Assembly (NCBI GenBank): GCA_018713105.1
Contig: DVFT01000157.1
Coordinates: 1-34,062, forward strand
Length of the DNA stretch: 34,062 nt
Direction of reading: 5' to 3'
From: Candidatus Limivivens merdigallinarum
Lineage (GTDB): Bacteria > Bacillota > Clostridia > Lachnospirales > Lachnospiraceae
Below the pieces are notes generated by a model that was not told the DNA's origin, searched no databases, and worked only from the letters and a program-made list of their open reading frames with translations. Of this stretch, positions 8,013-16,135 are shown in pieces; positions within the stretch are counted from its first letter, which is position 1, and the number at the start of each line of letters is the position of its first letter. The translations under genes were made by a program, and so were the position numbers.

Positions 8013-8588
8013 TTACTGATGCTTCAAGAGACCAAACTTATTCAGTGGCCAAATACGAAGGAACGCCCTTCCTGTAATATCTCCCCGTTTGATATTTCCC
8101 ACTTCCTCGAACCGGCTGTCCCGGCTGTTGTTGCGGTTATCCCCCAGAACGAAATATTCGTCATCTCCCAGGGTAATGGGTTCTGCAGCCCTTCCCGCAT
8201 ACTCCATGACCTCTTTTCCGTAAATATCACTCTCCAAAAGCTCTCCGTTTATGTAGACATACCCGTCAATGATCTGAACCGTCTCCCCGGGAAGCCCGAT
8301 GATCCGTTTGATGAAGTGGGTCTCCTCGCCGTCTTCCTCAAAGGGGAACACGATGATGTCAAAACGCTCCGGGTCACGGAAATGGTAGCTGATCTTATCC
8401 AGGATCAGGTTTTCCTTGTCATAGAGAGTGGGATTCATGGAAGAACCGTCCACCTGGGTTCTCTGCCCTACGAATTTTACAATCAGGAGGGCTGCCACCA
8501 GGGCGATGACCAGGTACAGCACCATCTCCAAAAGCTCTTTCCACACGTTTTTCTGTTCCGTTTCCTGTTCATTCTTTTTTCTACTCAT
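8013..8588 (-). CDS. lepB: Signal peptidase I
   Basis: Membrane-anchored serine protease of 191 residues that removes signal peptides from exported proteins. A single N-terminal membrane anchor lies at about residues 20-40. The catalytic Ser50 is in [10 protein letters not shown] and the general-base Lys94 in [11 protein letters not shown]. Box D/E is [16 protein letters not shown]. Length fits the Gram-positive type with one anchor. The ATG overlaps the proA stop by 4 bases, so it is the last gene of the proline operon and is followed by a hairpin. Exported proteins elsewhere in the window, such as those at 14477 and 18815, are possible substrates. Confidence 0.96.
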   Translation of the reverse strand: MSRKKNEQETEQKNVWKELLEMVLYLVIALVAALLIVKFVGQRTQVDGSSMNPTLYDKENLILDKISYHFRDPERFDIIVFPFEEDGEETHFIKRIIGLPGETVQIIDGYVYINGELLESDIYGKEVMEYAGRAAEPITLGDDEYFVLGDNRNNSRDSRFEEVGNIKRGDITGRAFLRIWPLNKFGLLKHQ

Positions 8589-9829
8589 TTTCTGATCTGT
8601 CCATCTCCATATATAATATATTTTGTTGTTGTCAGGGCGAGAAGTCCCATGGGTCCTCTGGCGTGGAGCTTCTGCGTGCTGATTCCGATCTCCGCACCGA
8701 AACCGAATTCATATCCGTCGGTAAAACGCGTGGAGGCATTCACATAGACAGCGGCTGCGTCCACTTCCTCCAGAAATCTCTGTGCGTGAAAATAATCGTG
8801 GGTGATAATCGCCTCGGAATGACCGGTATTGTACCGGTTGATGTGTTCGATCGCCTCGTCCAGGGACGACACGGTCTTGACGGAAAGGATATAGTCCAGA
8901 TATTCCTTTCCCCAGTCCTCCTCTGTGGCAGGGACAATTCCCGATACCGCGCCCTGTACCCGCTCGTCGCCTCTTAGCTCTACCTGTTTTTCATCCAGGC
9001 GTTTTTTCAGCATGGGGAGAAGCTGATCCACCACGCTTTCGTGCACCACCAGGGATTCGCAGGCATTGCAGACGCCGATTCTCTGGGTTTTGGCATTGAA
9101 AATGATCGATACCGCCATCTCAAGGTCTGCCGTCTCATCCACGTAAATGTGGCAGTTCCCCGTACCGGTCTCGATCACCGGTATCGTGCTGTTCTCCACG
9201 ACAGAGCGGATCAGCCCGGCTCCTCCCCTCGGGATCAAAACGTCCACATACCGGTTCAGCTTCATGAACGCCTTGGTGGTCTCACGGCTGGTATCTTCGA
9301 TCAACTGGATGGCAGTTCCCGGAATACCGCAGTCCTCCACAGCCTTCTGAATCAGCCTGACGATGGCGGTATTGGAGTGTATCGCATCCTTGCCTCCTTT
9401 TAAGATGACCGCATTTCCGGTCTTAAAGCAGAGCCCGAAAGCGTCTGCCGTGACATTGGGACGCGCCTCATAGATGATTCCCACCACGCCCAAGGGTACT
9501 CTCTTCTGTCCGATGATAAGCCCGTTGGGACGCTTCTTCATGGAGATCACTTCCCCGATGGGATCCTCCAGATTCACCAGCTGCCGCAGTCCTTCTGCCA
9601 TCTGCCCGATCCGCTCGCGGGTCAGCTTCAGACGGTCCAGAAGCCCTTCCTGCATGCCGTTTTCCTTTGCCGCTTTCATATCCAGGTCATTCGCCGAGAT
9701 CAGTTCCTCATAGCCTTCCTCCAGGTAACTGGCTGCGCGTTCCAGCACCTCGTTTTTCTTCGCGGTGGAAAGTTTTCGAAGAATTGGTTCGGCTTCCTTC
9801 GCCAATCTTCCGATTTCGATTAATTCCAT
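8585..9829 (-). CDS. proA: Gamma-glutamyl phosphate reductase (proline synthesis)
   Basis: NADPH-dependent reductase of 414 residues. It converts gamma-glutamyl phosphate to glutamate semialdehyde, the second step of proline synthesis after ProB. The aldehyde dehydrogenase fold is recognisable from [16 protein letters not shown], the [11 protein letters not shown] loop and the thiol region [11 protein letters not shown] (Cys254, with a second Cys at 257). The family signature [13 protein letters not shown] is also present. Length is normal. It lies 12 bases after the 5-formyltetrahydrofolate cyclo-ligase gene and overlaps lepB downstream, in one operon with proB. Confidence 0.97.
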   Translation of the reverse strand: MELIEIGRLAKEAEPILRKLSTAKKNEVLERAASYLEEGYEELISANDLDMKAAKENGMQEGLLDRLKLTRERIGQMAEGLRQLVNLEDPIGEVISMKKRPNGLIIGQKRVPLGVVGIIYEARPNVTADAFGLCFKTGNAVILKGGKDAIHSNTAIVRLIQKAVEDCGIPGTAIQLIEDTSRETTKAFMKLNRYVDVLIPRGGAGLIRSVVENSTIPVIETGTGNCHIYVDETADLEMAVSIIFNAKTQRIGVCNACESLVVHESVVDQLLPMLKKRLDEKQVELRGDERVQGAVSGIVPATEEDWGKEYLDYILSVKTVSSLDEAIEHINRYNTGHSEAIITHDYFHAQRFLEEVDAAAVYVNASTRFTDGYEFGFGAEIGISTQKLHARGPMGLLALTTTKYIIYGDGQIRK

Positions 9830-9841
9830 CCTTATTCTCCT

Positions 9842-10387
9842 TTACAAAACTTCATCCGGGGTGATCAGGACCTGAGGCGCCACATCGAATTCATCTGCCG
9901 GAACCTCCGGCACGATCTGGTCGTCCAATGCAATGGCAATCGTGTGCATGGACGGATGCCTCTTTAGGTACCGGTCGTAGAATCCCTTGCCGTAACCGCA
10001 GCGATGGCGCTCTCTGTCAAAGGCAACGCCCGGCACAATCACCAACGCCTGCTCCTCTGTGGCTTCCGTAAGCCCACCTTTAGGCTCCGGGATCCCAAAA
10101 TATCCGGGTTCCAAATCCTCCTTCGAGGTAAGATAGAAAAAACGCATCTCTTCCCCAAACACCTTGGGTGCCGCCACTCTCTTGCCGTCCTCCAGAGCTT
10201 TGGAGAACAGCTCCTCTGTGGATGCCTCGCCCTTGCAGTCCATATACAGATATATGGCATCCGCTTTCTGATAGAAGGGATGTGCGATCACCTTTTGGCA
10301 AATGCGGTGGCTTTTTTCCCGCAAAGCCTCGGGATCCTGAGACTTCCGTTTTTCAAAAATCAGCTTCCTAATTTGCTTTTTTTCCAT
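9842..10387 (-). CDS. 5-formyltetrahydrofolate cyclo-ligase
   Basis: Cytoplasmic ATP-dependent enzyme of 181 residues that turns 5-formyl-THF into 5,10-methenyl-THF, returning a stored folate to one-carbon metabolism. Diagnostic parts are the N-terminal KQIRKLIFEKRKS, the substrate loop VPGVAFDRERHRCGYGKGFYDRYL and the C-terminal VAPQVLITPDEVL. The ATG at 10387 is preferred because AGGTGA lies about six bases before it. A GTG at 10396 would add three residues. It overlaps the end of the DUF896 gene by about 20 bases, which suggests coupling. In other genomes the gene is called ygfA, fau or mthfs. Confidence 0.93.
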   Translation of the reverse strand: MEKKQIRKLIFEKRKSQDPEALREKSHRICQKVIAHPFYQKADAIYLYMDCKGEASTEELFSKALEDGKRVAAPKVFGEEMRFFYLTSKEDLEPGYFGIPEPKGGLTEATEEQALVIVPGVAFDRERHRCGYGKGFYDRYLKRHPSMHTIAIALDDQIVPEVPADEFDVAPQVLITPDEVL

Positions 10388-10592
10388 ATTTTTCACCTAA
10401 ATCCGTGATGCTTCCGTCTAGCTCCCGGATCTTGATATTGTCCAGCTGGCTCTTCAGGTTCATCCGGAATGCCTCTATGTATTCTCTGCGAAGCGCTGCT
10501 TGCTCCAGCCGTTCTGCTTCCGTAAGCCCTTCCGCTCTCTGAAGCCTTGCAAGCTCATTGATGCGGTCGATTTTTTCCTGTGTTATCGCCAT
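10368..10592 (-). CDS. DUF896 family small protein (YnzC-like)
   Basis: Small cytoplasmic helical protein of 74 residues. The start MAITQEKIDRINELARLQRAEGLTEAE is typical of the DUF896/YnzC family, whose members fold as a helical hairpin and have no settled function. The ATG at 10592 is chosen because AAGGAGG lies five bases before it; a TTG at 10610 would put that site inside the gene. It sits between proB (14 bases upstream) and the cyclo-ligase, a placement I recall as common in Lachnospiraceae. Confidence 0.88.
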   Translation of the reverse strand: MAITQEKIDRINELARLQRAEGLTEAERLEQAALRREYIEAFRMNLKSQLDNIKIRELDGSITDLGEKYGKKAN

Positions 10593-10606
10593 GATCTCCT
10601 CCTTCT

Positions 10607-11452
10607 TCAATACATCTTTTCCAGATAATCCATCAGGTAGAAGGTATCCTTCTTCTGGGAGAGGAACAGGGTTCCGTAATTTCTGCCATCCAGAATCTTG
10701 TGGATGATGTGAAAATCCCTGCCATTGGCAATCACCATGTCAATGCCTGAATTCGTAGCGATATCCGCCGCCGTCAGCTTGGAAGCCATTCCTCCGCTGC
10801 CCACGCCGCTGCTGCTGGTCGCCTTTCCCATCCGAAGCAGCCGTTCGTCCAGTTTCTCCACCACGTCGATAAACTGGGCATTGGGGTTCTCTGTGGGATC
10901 ATCGGTGAACAGCCCATCGATATCTGAGAGCAGGATCAGAAGATCCGCATTCACCAGGGATGCCACAATGGCAGACAATGTATCGTTGTCGCCGAACTGC
11001 ATCTCGTAGGTGGATACCGTATCGTTCTCATTCACGATGGGGATGGCTCCCAGCTTCAGAAGCTCCTGGAAGGTGTTGAGGGCATTGTGGCGGCTGAGAT
11101 TGTCCATCACGGTCCTCTTTGTCATCAGGATCTGGGCACAGACCTGATTGTATTCCGAGAAAAGCTTCTGGTAGATCATCATCAGCCTCGCCTGCCCAAT
11201 GGCTGCACAAGCCTGCTTCTCCTCGATCTTCTCGGGGCGCCGTTCAAAACGGGCTGCCCTTGAGCCTACTGCAATCGCACCTGAGGAAACGAGGATGACC
11301 TCTTTTCCCATATTTCGGATGTCAGAAAGCTCTCTTACCAGGATCTCCATCTTGGACAGGTTCAAGGCGCCGGTTTCTCTATGAGTCAAAGAAGAAGAAC
11401 CAATCTTGATTACAATTCTTCTCTTATCTTTCAGTTTGTCACGCAAATTCAA
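10607..11452 (-). CDS. proB: Glutamate 5-kinase (proline synthesis), TTG start
   Basis: Phosphorylates the gamma-carboxylate of glutamate, the first and normally proline-inhibited step of proline synthesis. At 281 residues it is the short form with only the amino acid kinase domain; the C-terminal PUA domain of longer ProB proteins is absent. Motifs are the nucleotide site KIGSSSLT, the glutamate/ATP region NENDTVST and FGDNDTLSAIVASLVNADLLILLSD, and GSGGMASKLTAA. Translation starts at TTG (11452), supported by a strong AAGGAGG eight bases upstream. It leads the operon proB-DUF896-cyclo-ligase-proA-lepB. Confidence 0.96.
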   Translation of the reverse strand: MNLRDKLKDKRRIVIKIGSSSLTHRETGALNLSKMEILVRELSDIRNMGKEVILVSSGAIAVGSRAARFERRPEKIEEKQACAAIGQARLMMIYQKLFSEYNQVCAQILMTKRTVMDNLSRHNALNTFQELLKLGAIPIVNENDTVSTYEMQFGDNDTLSAIVASLVNADLLILLSDIDGLFTDDPTENPNAQFIDVVEKLDERLLRMGKATSSSGVGSGGMASKLTAADIATNSGIDMVIANGRDFHIIHKILDGRNYGTLFLSQKKDTFYLMDYLEKMY

Positions 11453-11494
11453 TGAATGTTCCTCCTTGGTGCCTGTTCTTTCTATTCTTTGTTT

Positions 11495-11523
11495 ATCTTA
11501 CGCCATTTTTTCAAAAAAGTCTA
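11495..11523 (-). promoter_or_regulatory. Sigma-A promoter for the proB operon
   Basis: On the minus strand TAGACT is followed after 17 bases by TAAGAT. This pair is close to the housekeeping -35/-10 consensus and lies about 45 bases before the proB TTG. No attenuator or T-box fold was seen in the short leader. Confidence 0.5.
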
Positions 11524-11538
11524 CCTTAAATCTCCAAT

Positions 11539-11922
11539 TTAGCTGCTGTAGTTTTCCAAAAAACCATACAGTTCCTTTTCACTTTGGATTCCCAATCCCT
11601 GTCTGATCTTCTGCTGAAGCTCACCCGGCAGGCTGTCCACTGGTATGGAGGTATGGATCAGAACTTTCTTACGCTCTCCGTCATAGACATTCAGATAGCC
11701 TTCCTCTCCATACAGATAAAAAGAATAGAGCTTTTCTTCTCCGGAAGCGTTGACCGTGTAAATCTGTTCCTCCGTCTGGATTTCCGCCTCCTTTTCCTCC
11801 TGGGACTTGGCGTCGCTCATGCAGTATGCAAAGCAGAGCAGGACGGTGCCCAAAAGCACAATCAGCCCAGCTATTTTCTTGCCATCCCGCACAAAAAAAC
11901 CGATACGTTCTTTCAGGTGCAT
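11539..11922 (-). CDS. Single-pass membrane protein with BofC-like C-terminal domain
   Basis: Protein of 127 residues with one membrane segment (about 17-35) and a small exported domain. The C-terminal half (YLYGEEGYLNVYDG, then IPVDSLPGELQQKI and ELYGFLENYSS) resembles the C-terminal domain of BofC, which in Bacillus modulates the SpoIVB/sigma-K checkpoint across the forespore membrane. Similar proteins seem common in Lachnospiraceae. The likeness is from memory and no catalytic residues exist to test it. The start has AAGGAGTGAG eight bases upstream. It lies just before the proB promoter and may be monocistronic. Confidence 0.6.
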   Translation of the reverse strand: MHLKERIGFFVRDGKKIAGLIVLLGTVLLCFAYCMSDAKSQEEKEAEIQTEEQIYTVNASGEEKLYSFYLYGEEGYLNVYDGERKKVLIHTSIPVDSLPGELQQKIRQGLGIQSEKELYGFLENYSS

Positions 11923-11969
11923 CTTCTCACTCCTTTTTGACAGTATCGGTTTTTTCCTGATTCATTATG

Positions 11970-11991
11970 CCTTCCATAGAGAAATGGAAGG
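11970..11991 (-). terminator. Hairpin after the pyridoxamine kinase gene
   Basis: A perfect 8-bp stem (CCTTCCAT / ATGGAAGG) with a 6-base loop lies immediately after the stop codon. No clear U-tract follows on the minus strand. It may therefore act as a weak terminator or as a stabiliser of the mRNA 3' end. Confidence 0.4.
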
Positions 11992-11992
11992 A

Positions 11993-12829
11993 TTATCCTA
12001 CGATCAGCTTGGAAAGGTTCGGCTCCAGCAGCACGCCCTCTCTGGTATCATACCCGGCTTCGTCGCTTCTGGAAATACAGAGACTGACGAATTCATGTGC
12101 CTTCTCCACACTCTCATACAGAGAGCTTCCCTTCATGAGGGAACCTAAGAGCACCGCTGCAAAGAGGTCTCCTGTTCCCGGATAAGCCCGCCCCTTCAGC
12201 TGATAAGGGTACAGGATCGTTTCCTTCCCATCCAAAATCCCAATCCCATAGGAATCAGAAAGCGGGATGCTGGTAATGACGATCTTTGCCTTTCCAGATT
12301 CCAGAATCCCCTCACGGATCCTCGCAAGCTTTTCCCTGGTACAGACCGGCTCATAGGGTTCGCCGGACAGCAGACAGGCTTCCGTATAATTGGGCGTTGC
12401 CACAGAACTGTATGCCAGAAGTTCCTTTAAACTCCTTCCGTACGCCTCGTCAAAGTTGGAATAAAAGCTTCCGTGATCCGCCATAATGGGATCAAACAAA
12501 ACAAACGCATCCGGAAACATTCCAAGAATCCGCTTTGCCTCCTCAATATTCGCCTGGTTTCCCAGATAACCGAGAAACAGGGCGTCAAAGGAAAATCCAG
12601 AGCTTTTCAGATAAACCGCGCAATCCCCGCCGAAACCGGACAGATCCCTGATGACAGGCTTTCCATAACCGCCTGTATGGGTGGAAAGAATCATCGTGGG
12701 AAGGGGTGATACCTCTGCCCCCATGACAGAGAGCACAGGCAAAATATTCGTCATAGCCGCTTTCCCGGCGCTGCACAGGTCGTGAAGCACCAGGATTCGT
12801 TTGATCGGTTTTCTCACAGCAGTCTGCAT
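11993..12829 (-). CDS. Pyridoxamine/pyridoxal kinase (PdxY/PdxK-like)
   Basis: Ribokinase-family enzyme of 278 residues that phosphorylates vitamin B6 vitamers in the salvage route to pyridoxal phosphate. The N-terminal HDLCSAGKAAMTNILPVLS and the LSTHTGGYG loop are typical of pyridoxal kinases. LFDPIMADHGSFYSNF is the middle signature and the anion hole with catalytic Asp is PGTGDLFAAVLLG. It overlaps the spoVB-like gene by 16 bases and closes that operon, just before a hairpin. Which vitamer is preferred cannot be told from the sequence. Confidence 0.9.
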   Translation of the reverse strand: MQTAVRKPIKRILVLHDLCSAGKAAMTNILPVLSVMGAEVSPLPTMILSTHTGGYGKPVIRDLSGFGGDCAVYLKSSGFSFDALFLGYLGNQANIEEAKRILGMFPDAFVLFDPIMADHGSFYSNFDEAYGRSLKELLAYSSVATPNYTEACLLSGEPYEPVCTREKLARIREGILESGKAKIVITSIPLSDSYGIGILDGKETILYPYQLKGRAYPGTGDLFAAVLLGSLMKGSSLYESVEKAHEFVSLCISRSDEAGYDTREGVLLEPNLSKLIVG

Positions 12830-14451
12830 TTTTTCAGTATCCTCACAAAAAAGCTGCCCTTCGGAATTCCCAGAATCTCCGTTTCTGTAACACCCCGAAG
12901 CTTGATCAGGAGCACCAGATAAACGGCTGCCCCCACCAGAATCCCAATCACTGTGGAAATCGCATTACCCGCGAACAGATTGAACAGCTGATAAACCCCG
13001 AACACTACCAATCCCATGATTCCTGATGAAATCAGCGGGATCAAGAACGTCTTCAATATTTCCTGCCGGTAGTGCAGAAATCTGTGAATAGCAAATGCAT
13101 TCAGCATGCAGATGATAAAGGCAAATACGATATTGGAATAGATCAGACTGTAAATATTCAGCCCAAGCAACTGGAGCATCACATACAGAACGATCAGATG
13201 AACCACCAGCGCAATGCCGGAATGGATCAAAGGCTCTTTCATCAGTCCCAGTCCCTGCAGGATTCCCGTGGTCAACGTGGACAATGCAAGAAGCACGATC
13301 AGAAGTGCCCCTGACTGCATCAGCCCCGCTGCCAAACTACTGGAATCTCCGAAGACCAACCGCATAATTGGAGATGCCAGAGAGGCCAATCCCACCGCAC
13401 AAGGAATCGTCAGGATCATGGTATAACGTATGGTATTCCGTACCTTTGAAGAAGCCTCTCTCGTATTTTTCTTTGTCATGGCCGCCGTGAGGCTTGGAAC
13501 TACCGACGGCGCAAGACAGGAGGCTATAGACAGCGGGACGTTCATCAGCACACGGTATTTACCGCTGTAGATCCCATAAATCGCCGTATACTGTCCCTCC
13601 TGCATCCCCTGCGCCTTCATCACTGCGTTGAAGATACCCTGGTCAATGATCGTACCAACGTTATAAACCAATGTGCTTAATACCACAGGAATGATTGTCA
13701 AAATAATCGCCTTATAAATATCAATATCAGCTTCCCGGCGCCGCGTATAGTCTCTTCTCAGCTGCCGTTTCAAGGTCTTGCGGTAAGCTGCGAATAAAAA
13801 TGCCAGAAATGCCAATGCCACCGCAACGCTGACGACTGTCCCGGAGGTTCCTCCAGCTGCCCCATAGGCAGAAGCTAGAAGTTCGTCCCCATGGGATGCC
13901 CCAATACTCATGAACAATGCTGCACACACCACAGAAACGACTGCGTTGACAATCTGTTCGATCACCTGGGAAACAGCTGTGGGAACCATCGTCCCGTGTC
14001 CCTGGAAAAATCCTCGGAATACACCTACAATAGCGAAAATAAAGATAGCCGGCGCTAATACCCGAAGAGCATAGGAAGCATACTCCACAGACATCAGATA
14101 TTTGGTGATCACTCCGGCGAGCAAAAAAGTCGCAAGAGCCATCACAGCTCCTAAAATGGCCGAAAAACGCATCGAGCATAAGAAAACTCTATACGCATTC
14201 TTCTTCTCCCCTGCGCTCAGCCGTTCTGAAACCAGTTTTGAGACGGCAAGAGGCATACTGAAAGAGGAAATCATCAGAATAATCGAATAGATCTCATTGG
14301 CGGTACTGTAATATCCGGTACCCGTGTCCCCCAAAATATTCGTCAGGGGAATCCGATAGACCATTCCTATAACACGCGCCACAAAGGATGCCACGACCAA
14401 TATCGTTCCCTGCACCAGATAATCGGATTTATTTTTGCTTTTGTTTTCCAC
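12814..14451 (-). CDS. SpoVB/MurJ-type polysaccharide flippase (MOP superfamily), GTG start
   Basis: Integral membrane protein of 545 residues with about 14 hydrophobic segments. The opening SDYLVQGTILVVASFVARVIGMVYRIPLTNILGDTGTGYYSTANEIY is typical of the SpoVB branch of the MATE/MOP superfamily. SpoVB and relatives move lipid-linked cell wall precursors, SpoVB being needed for spore cortex. Translation starts at GTG with GAGGTG four bases upstream. It sits 25 bases after the DUF3048 gene and overlaps the kinase downstream. A role in vegetative wall or polysaccharide export is equally possible. Confidence 0.85.
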   Translation of the reverse strand: MENKSKNKSDYLVQGTILVVASFVARVIGMVYRIPLTNILGDTGTGYYSTANEIYSIILMISSFSMPLAVSKLVSERLSAGEKKNAYRVFLCSMRFSAILGAVMALATFLLAGVITKYLMSVEYASYALRVLAPAIFIFAIVGVFRGFFQGHGTMVPTAVSQVIEQIVNAVVSVVCAALFMSIGASHGDELLASAYGAAGGTSGTVVSVAVALAFLAFLFAAYRKTLKRQLRRDYTRRREADIDIYKAIILTIIPVVLSTLVYNVGTIIDQGIFNAVMKAQGMQEGQYTAIYGIYSGKYRVLMNVPLSIASCLAPSVVPSLTAAMTKKNTREASSKVRNTIRYTMILTIPCAVGLASLASPIMRLVFGDSSSLAAGLMQSGALLIVLLALSTLTTGILQGLGLMKEPLIHSGIALVVHLIVLYVMLQLLGLNIYSLIYSNIVFAFIICMLNAFAIHRFLHYRQEILKTFLIPLISSGIMGLVVFGVYQLFNLFAGNAISTVIGILVGAAVYLVLLIKLRGVTETEILGIPKGSFFVRILKKCRLL

Positions 14452-14476
14452 GTTACACCTCGTTTATGTGACCGGA

Positions 14477-15622
14477 TTATTCGATCACAATGTTCTCTTC
14501 ATAGCTGTCCTGGATAATGCAAACCCAGGTTCTTCCCTGATTCAGGGTAATCTCATTGCCGTCCGCATCGTAATATACCGCACGGCTGTCCGGATCATCC
14601 GGATTCTCCTTTGCCCAGGTACCCTTCACGTAGGTTCCCTTCGTGAAGTAATACATATCCCCGCCGGACTGGGTATCGATCTTCAGATATCCGTTGTCAT
14701 CGTAATTCTCCCACTGGCATACCTGGAAAATGATATTTGTATAGGCAAGCTGATTGCCTGTATTCTGGTCAATCTGTGTCTCCCCATACTGGAAGCGGTT
14801 GTAAAATCCGTTCTCAGCGTCGTATTCAAACCAAGGCTCATTGACCAGATAACCCGGGCGGATCACGTTTGCCGTTCCGCCGTTTAAGGTGATGGTATCG
14901 CCATCCCCTGCAAATTTGTAATGACCTGTATAGCCTGCCTCGTATTCCTTATCATATCCGAGACGTTCGATCGCTGTGTTCAGCTGTTCCTCACTGGTAT
15001 AGACATTGTGGGGTGCCGGACGGTCGTCGGTACGGTAGAAAATATCCTCCCCTGCATAACCGTTCAGCTCGCCTGCCTGCTCCTGATACTGGAGACCGCT
15101 GATATTGTCTGTATCTTCCGCATTCAGCTTGTCGAAGGCGTACACCGCCTGTCCGTAGTGGACATACATAGCGTCAAACTCTTTGGCAAAATCAATATAA
15201 TAATCACGGCAGCTTCTGACGGAACCGATCTTCTCCAGTCCGCGGTAATCATCGAAGATTCCCATCAGACGGGTAAGCCCGCCTTCCACCGGAGCCTCAT
15301 AGACCACCTTTGCCTCCTCGATCCCTGCCTGGGGAAGCGCGTCGTAAATATTGTTAAACATAATGGCAATGGGACGGTTGTTGGCAATCTCTGCATCGAT
15401 TGTCCTGCCAGTCAGAAGGCTTCTGGTCCGGCTTTCTGTCTCGGCCGTCTCTGCCGCTGCGCTTTCTGTGGATGCCGCCTCCGTGGAAGCCGCTTCCGTA
15501 GCCGCTGCTTCTGTAGCTGCCGTCTCCGTGGACGCGGTGTCCGTGGAGGCTGCCTCTGCTGCGCCTCCGGCAAAAGTCATTGTCGCTGCTGCTAAAACAA
15601 GTGCTGCTTTCCATCTGTTCAT
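14477..15622 (-). CDS. Secreted DUF3048 protein (YerB-like) with Ala/Thr/Glu repeat linker
   Basis: Exported protein of 381 residues. A signal peptide (about 1-24, cleavage after AEA) has no lipobox cysteine. It is followed by a low-complexity segment (about 25-66) of repeated TEAA and TEAAS units. The DUF3048 domain then starts with RSLLTGRTIDAEIANNRPIAIMFNN and includes the conserved EAPVEGGLTRLMGIF and GSVRSCRDYYIDFA. The C-terminal DUF3048 half contains WVCIIQD. Function in the family is unsettled; cell-envelope association is likely. It lies 15 bases after ybeY and 25 before the flippase gene, so probably in one operon. Confidence 0.9.
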   Translation of the reverse strand: MNRWKAALVLAAATMTFAGGAAEAASTDTASTETAATEAAATEAASTEAASTESAAAETAETESRTRSLLTGRTIDAEIANNRPIAIMFNNIYDALPQAGIEEAKVVYEAPVEGGLTRLMGIFDDYRGLEKIGSVRSCRDYYIDFAKEFDAMYVHYGQAVYAFDKLNAEDTDNISGLQYQEQAGELNGYAGEDIFYRTDDRPAPHNVYTSEEQLNTAIERLGYDKEYEAGYTGHYKFAGDGDTITLNGGTANVIRPGYLVNEPWFEYDAENGFYNRFQYGETQIDQNTGNQLAYTNIIFQVCQWENYDDNGYLKIDTQSGGDMYYFTKGTYVKGTWAKENPDDPDSRAVYYDADGNEITLNQGRTWVCIIQDSYEENIVIE

Positions 15623-15637
15623 ATTCGTTACCTCTCT

Positions 15638-16135
15638 TTATCTTGTAATCTGAAGGCTATCCAGGATTTCCTCCTGGCGTCTTTCCATCTCCTTGGCTTC
15701 GTCAGGTTCCATGTGGTCATATCCGCACAGATGGAGCATACTGTGAGCGACCAGGAACGCAAATTCCCGCTTCACCGTATGTCCATAGGCATCCGCCTGT
15801 TCCAGGACCTTGTCCCCGGAGACCACAATATCCCCCAACATCAGCTCACCGCTCTCAGGATCGAAGGAATCTGCTTCCTCCTCCTCTGCTGCCGAAAAAT
15901 CCGATGGTTTCTCAAAGAACAACATCGGGAATGACAGCACATCCGTCGGTCGGTCTATCTTTCGAAACTCCCTGTTCATCTGATGGATTTCCTCATTTCC
16001 TGTAAGAAGGAGGTTCACCTGAACCTCATAGGGGCAATCTTCATAATCCAGCGCTGCCGCTATCACTTCCTTTGCCACATCCTCAGGCGAAAAAGGCCAT
16101 TCCTTTCCATATTCATCTTCAAAATATAATGTCAT
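15638..16135 (-). CDS. ybeY: Endoribonuclease YbeY (16S rRNA maturation)
   Basis: Zinc-dependent RNase of 165 residues needed for rRNA 3' end processing and ribosome quality control. The metal site is HSMLHLCGYDH, with His131, His135 and His141. The upstream family motif is IDRPTDVLSFPM. The start is the ATG at 16135, which overlaps the phoH stop by ATGA. A longer frame to 16252 would run deep into phoH and is not plausible. An acidic insert (AAEEEEADSFDPESG) lies in the loop before GDIVVSG, longer than in many relatives. Confidence 0.96.
   Translation of the reverse strand: MTLYFEDEYGKEWPFSPEDVAKEVIAAALDYEDCPYEVQVNLLLTGNEEIHQMNREFRKIDRPTDVLSFPMLFFEKPSDFSAAEEEEADSFDPESGELMLGDIVVSGDKVLEQADAYGHTVKREFAFLVAHSMLHLCGYDHMEPDEAKEMERRQEEILDSLQITR

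Noticed and set aside
10593-10610. TTG start extending the DUF896 protein by six residues
   Set aside because: It would place the strong AAGGAGG site inside the gene; the ATG at 10592 matches the family start.
14921-15595. Plus-strand frame of 224 residues rich in Cys and Arg
   Set aside because: It mirrors the DUF3048 gene; the Cys/Arg repeats are the complement of the Ala/Thr/Glu repeat codons.
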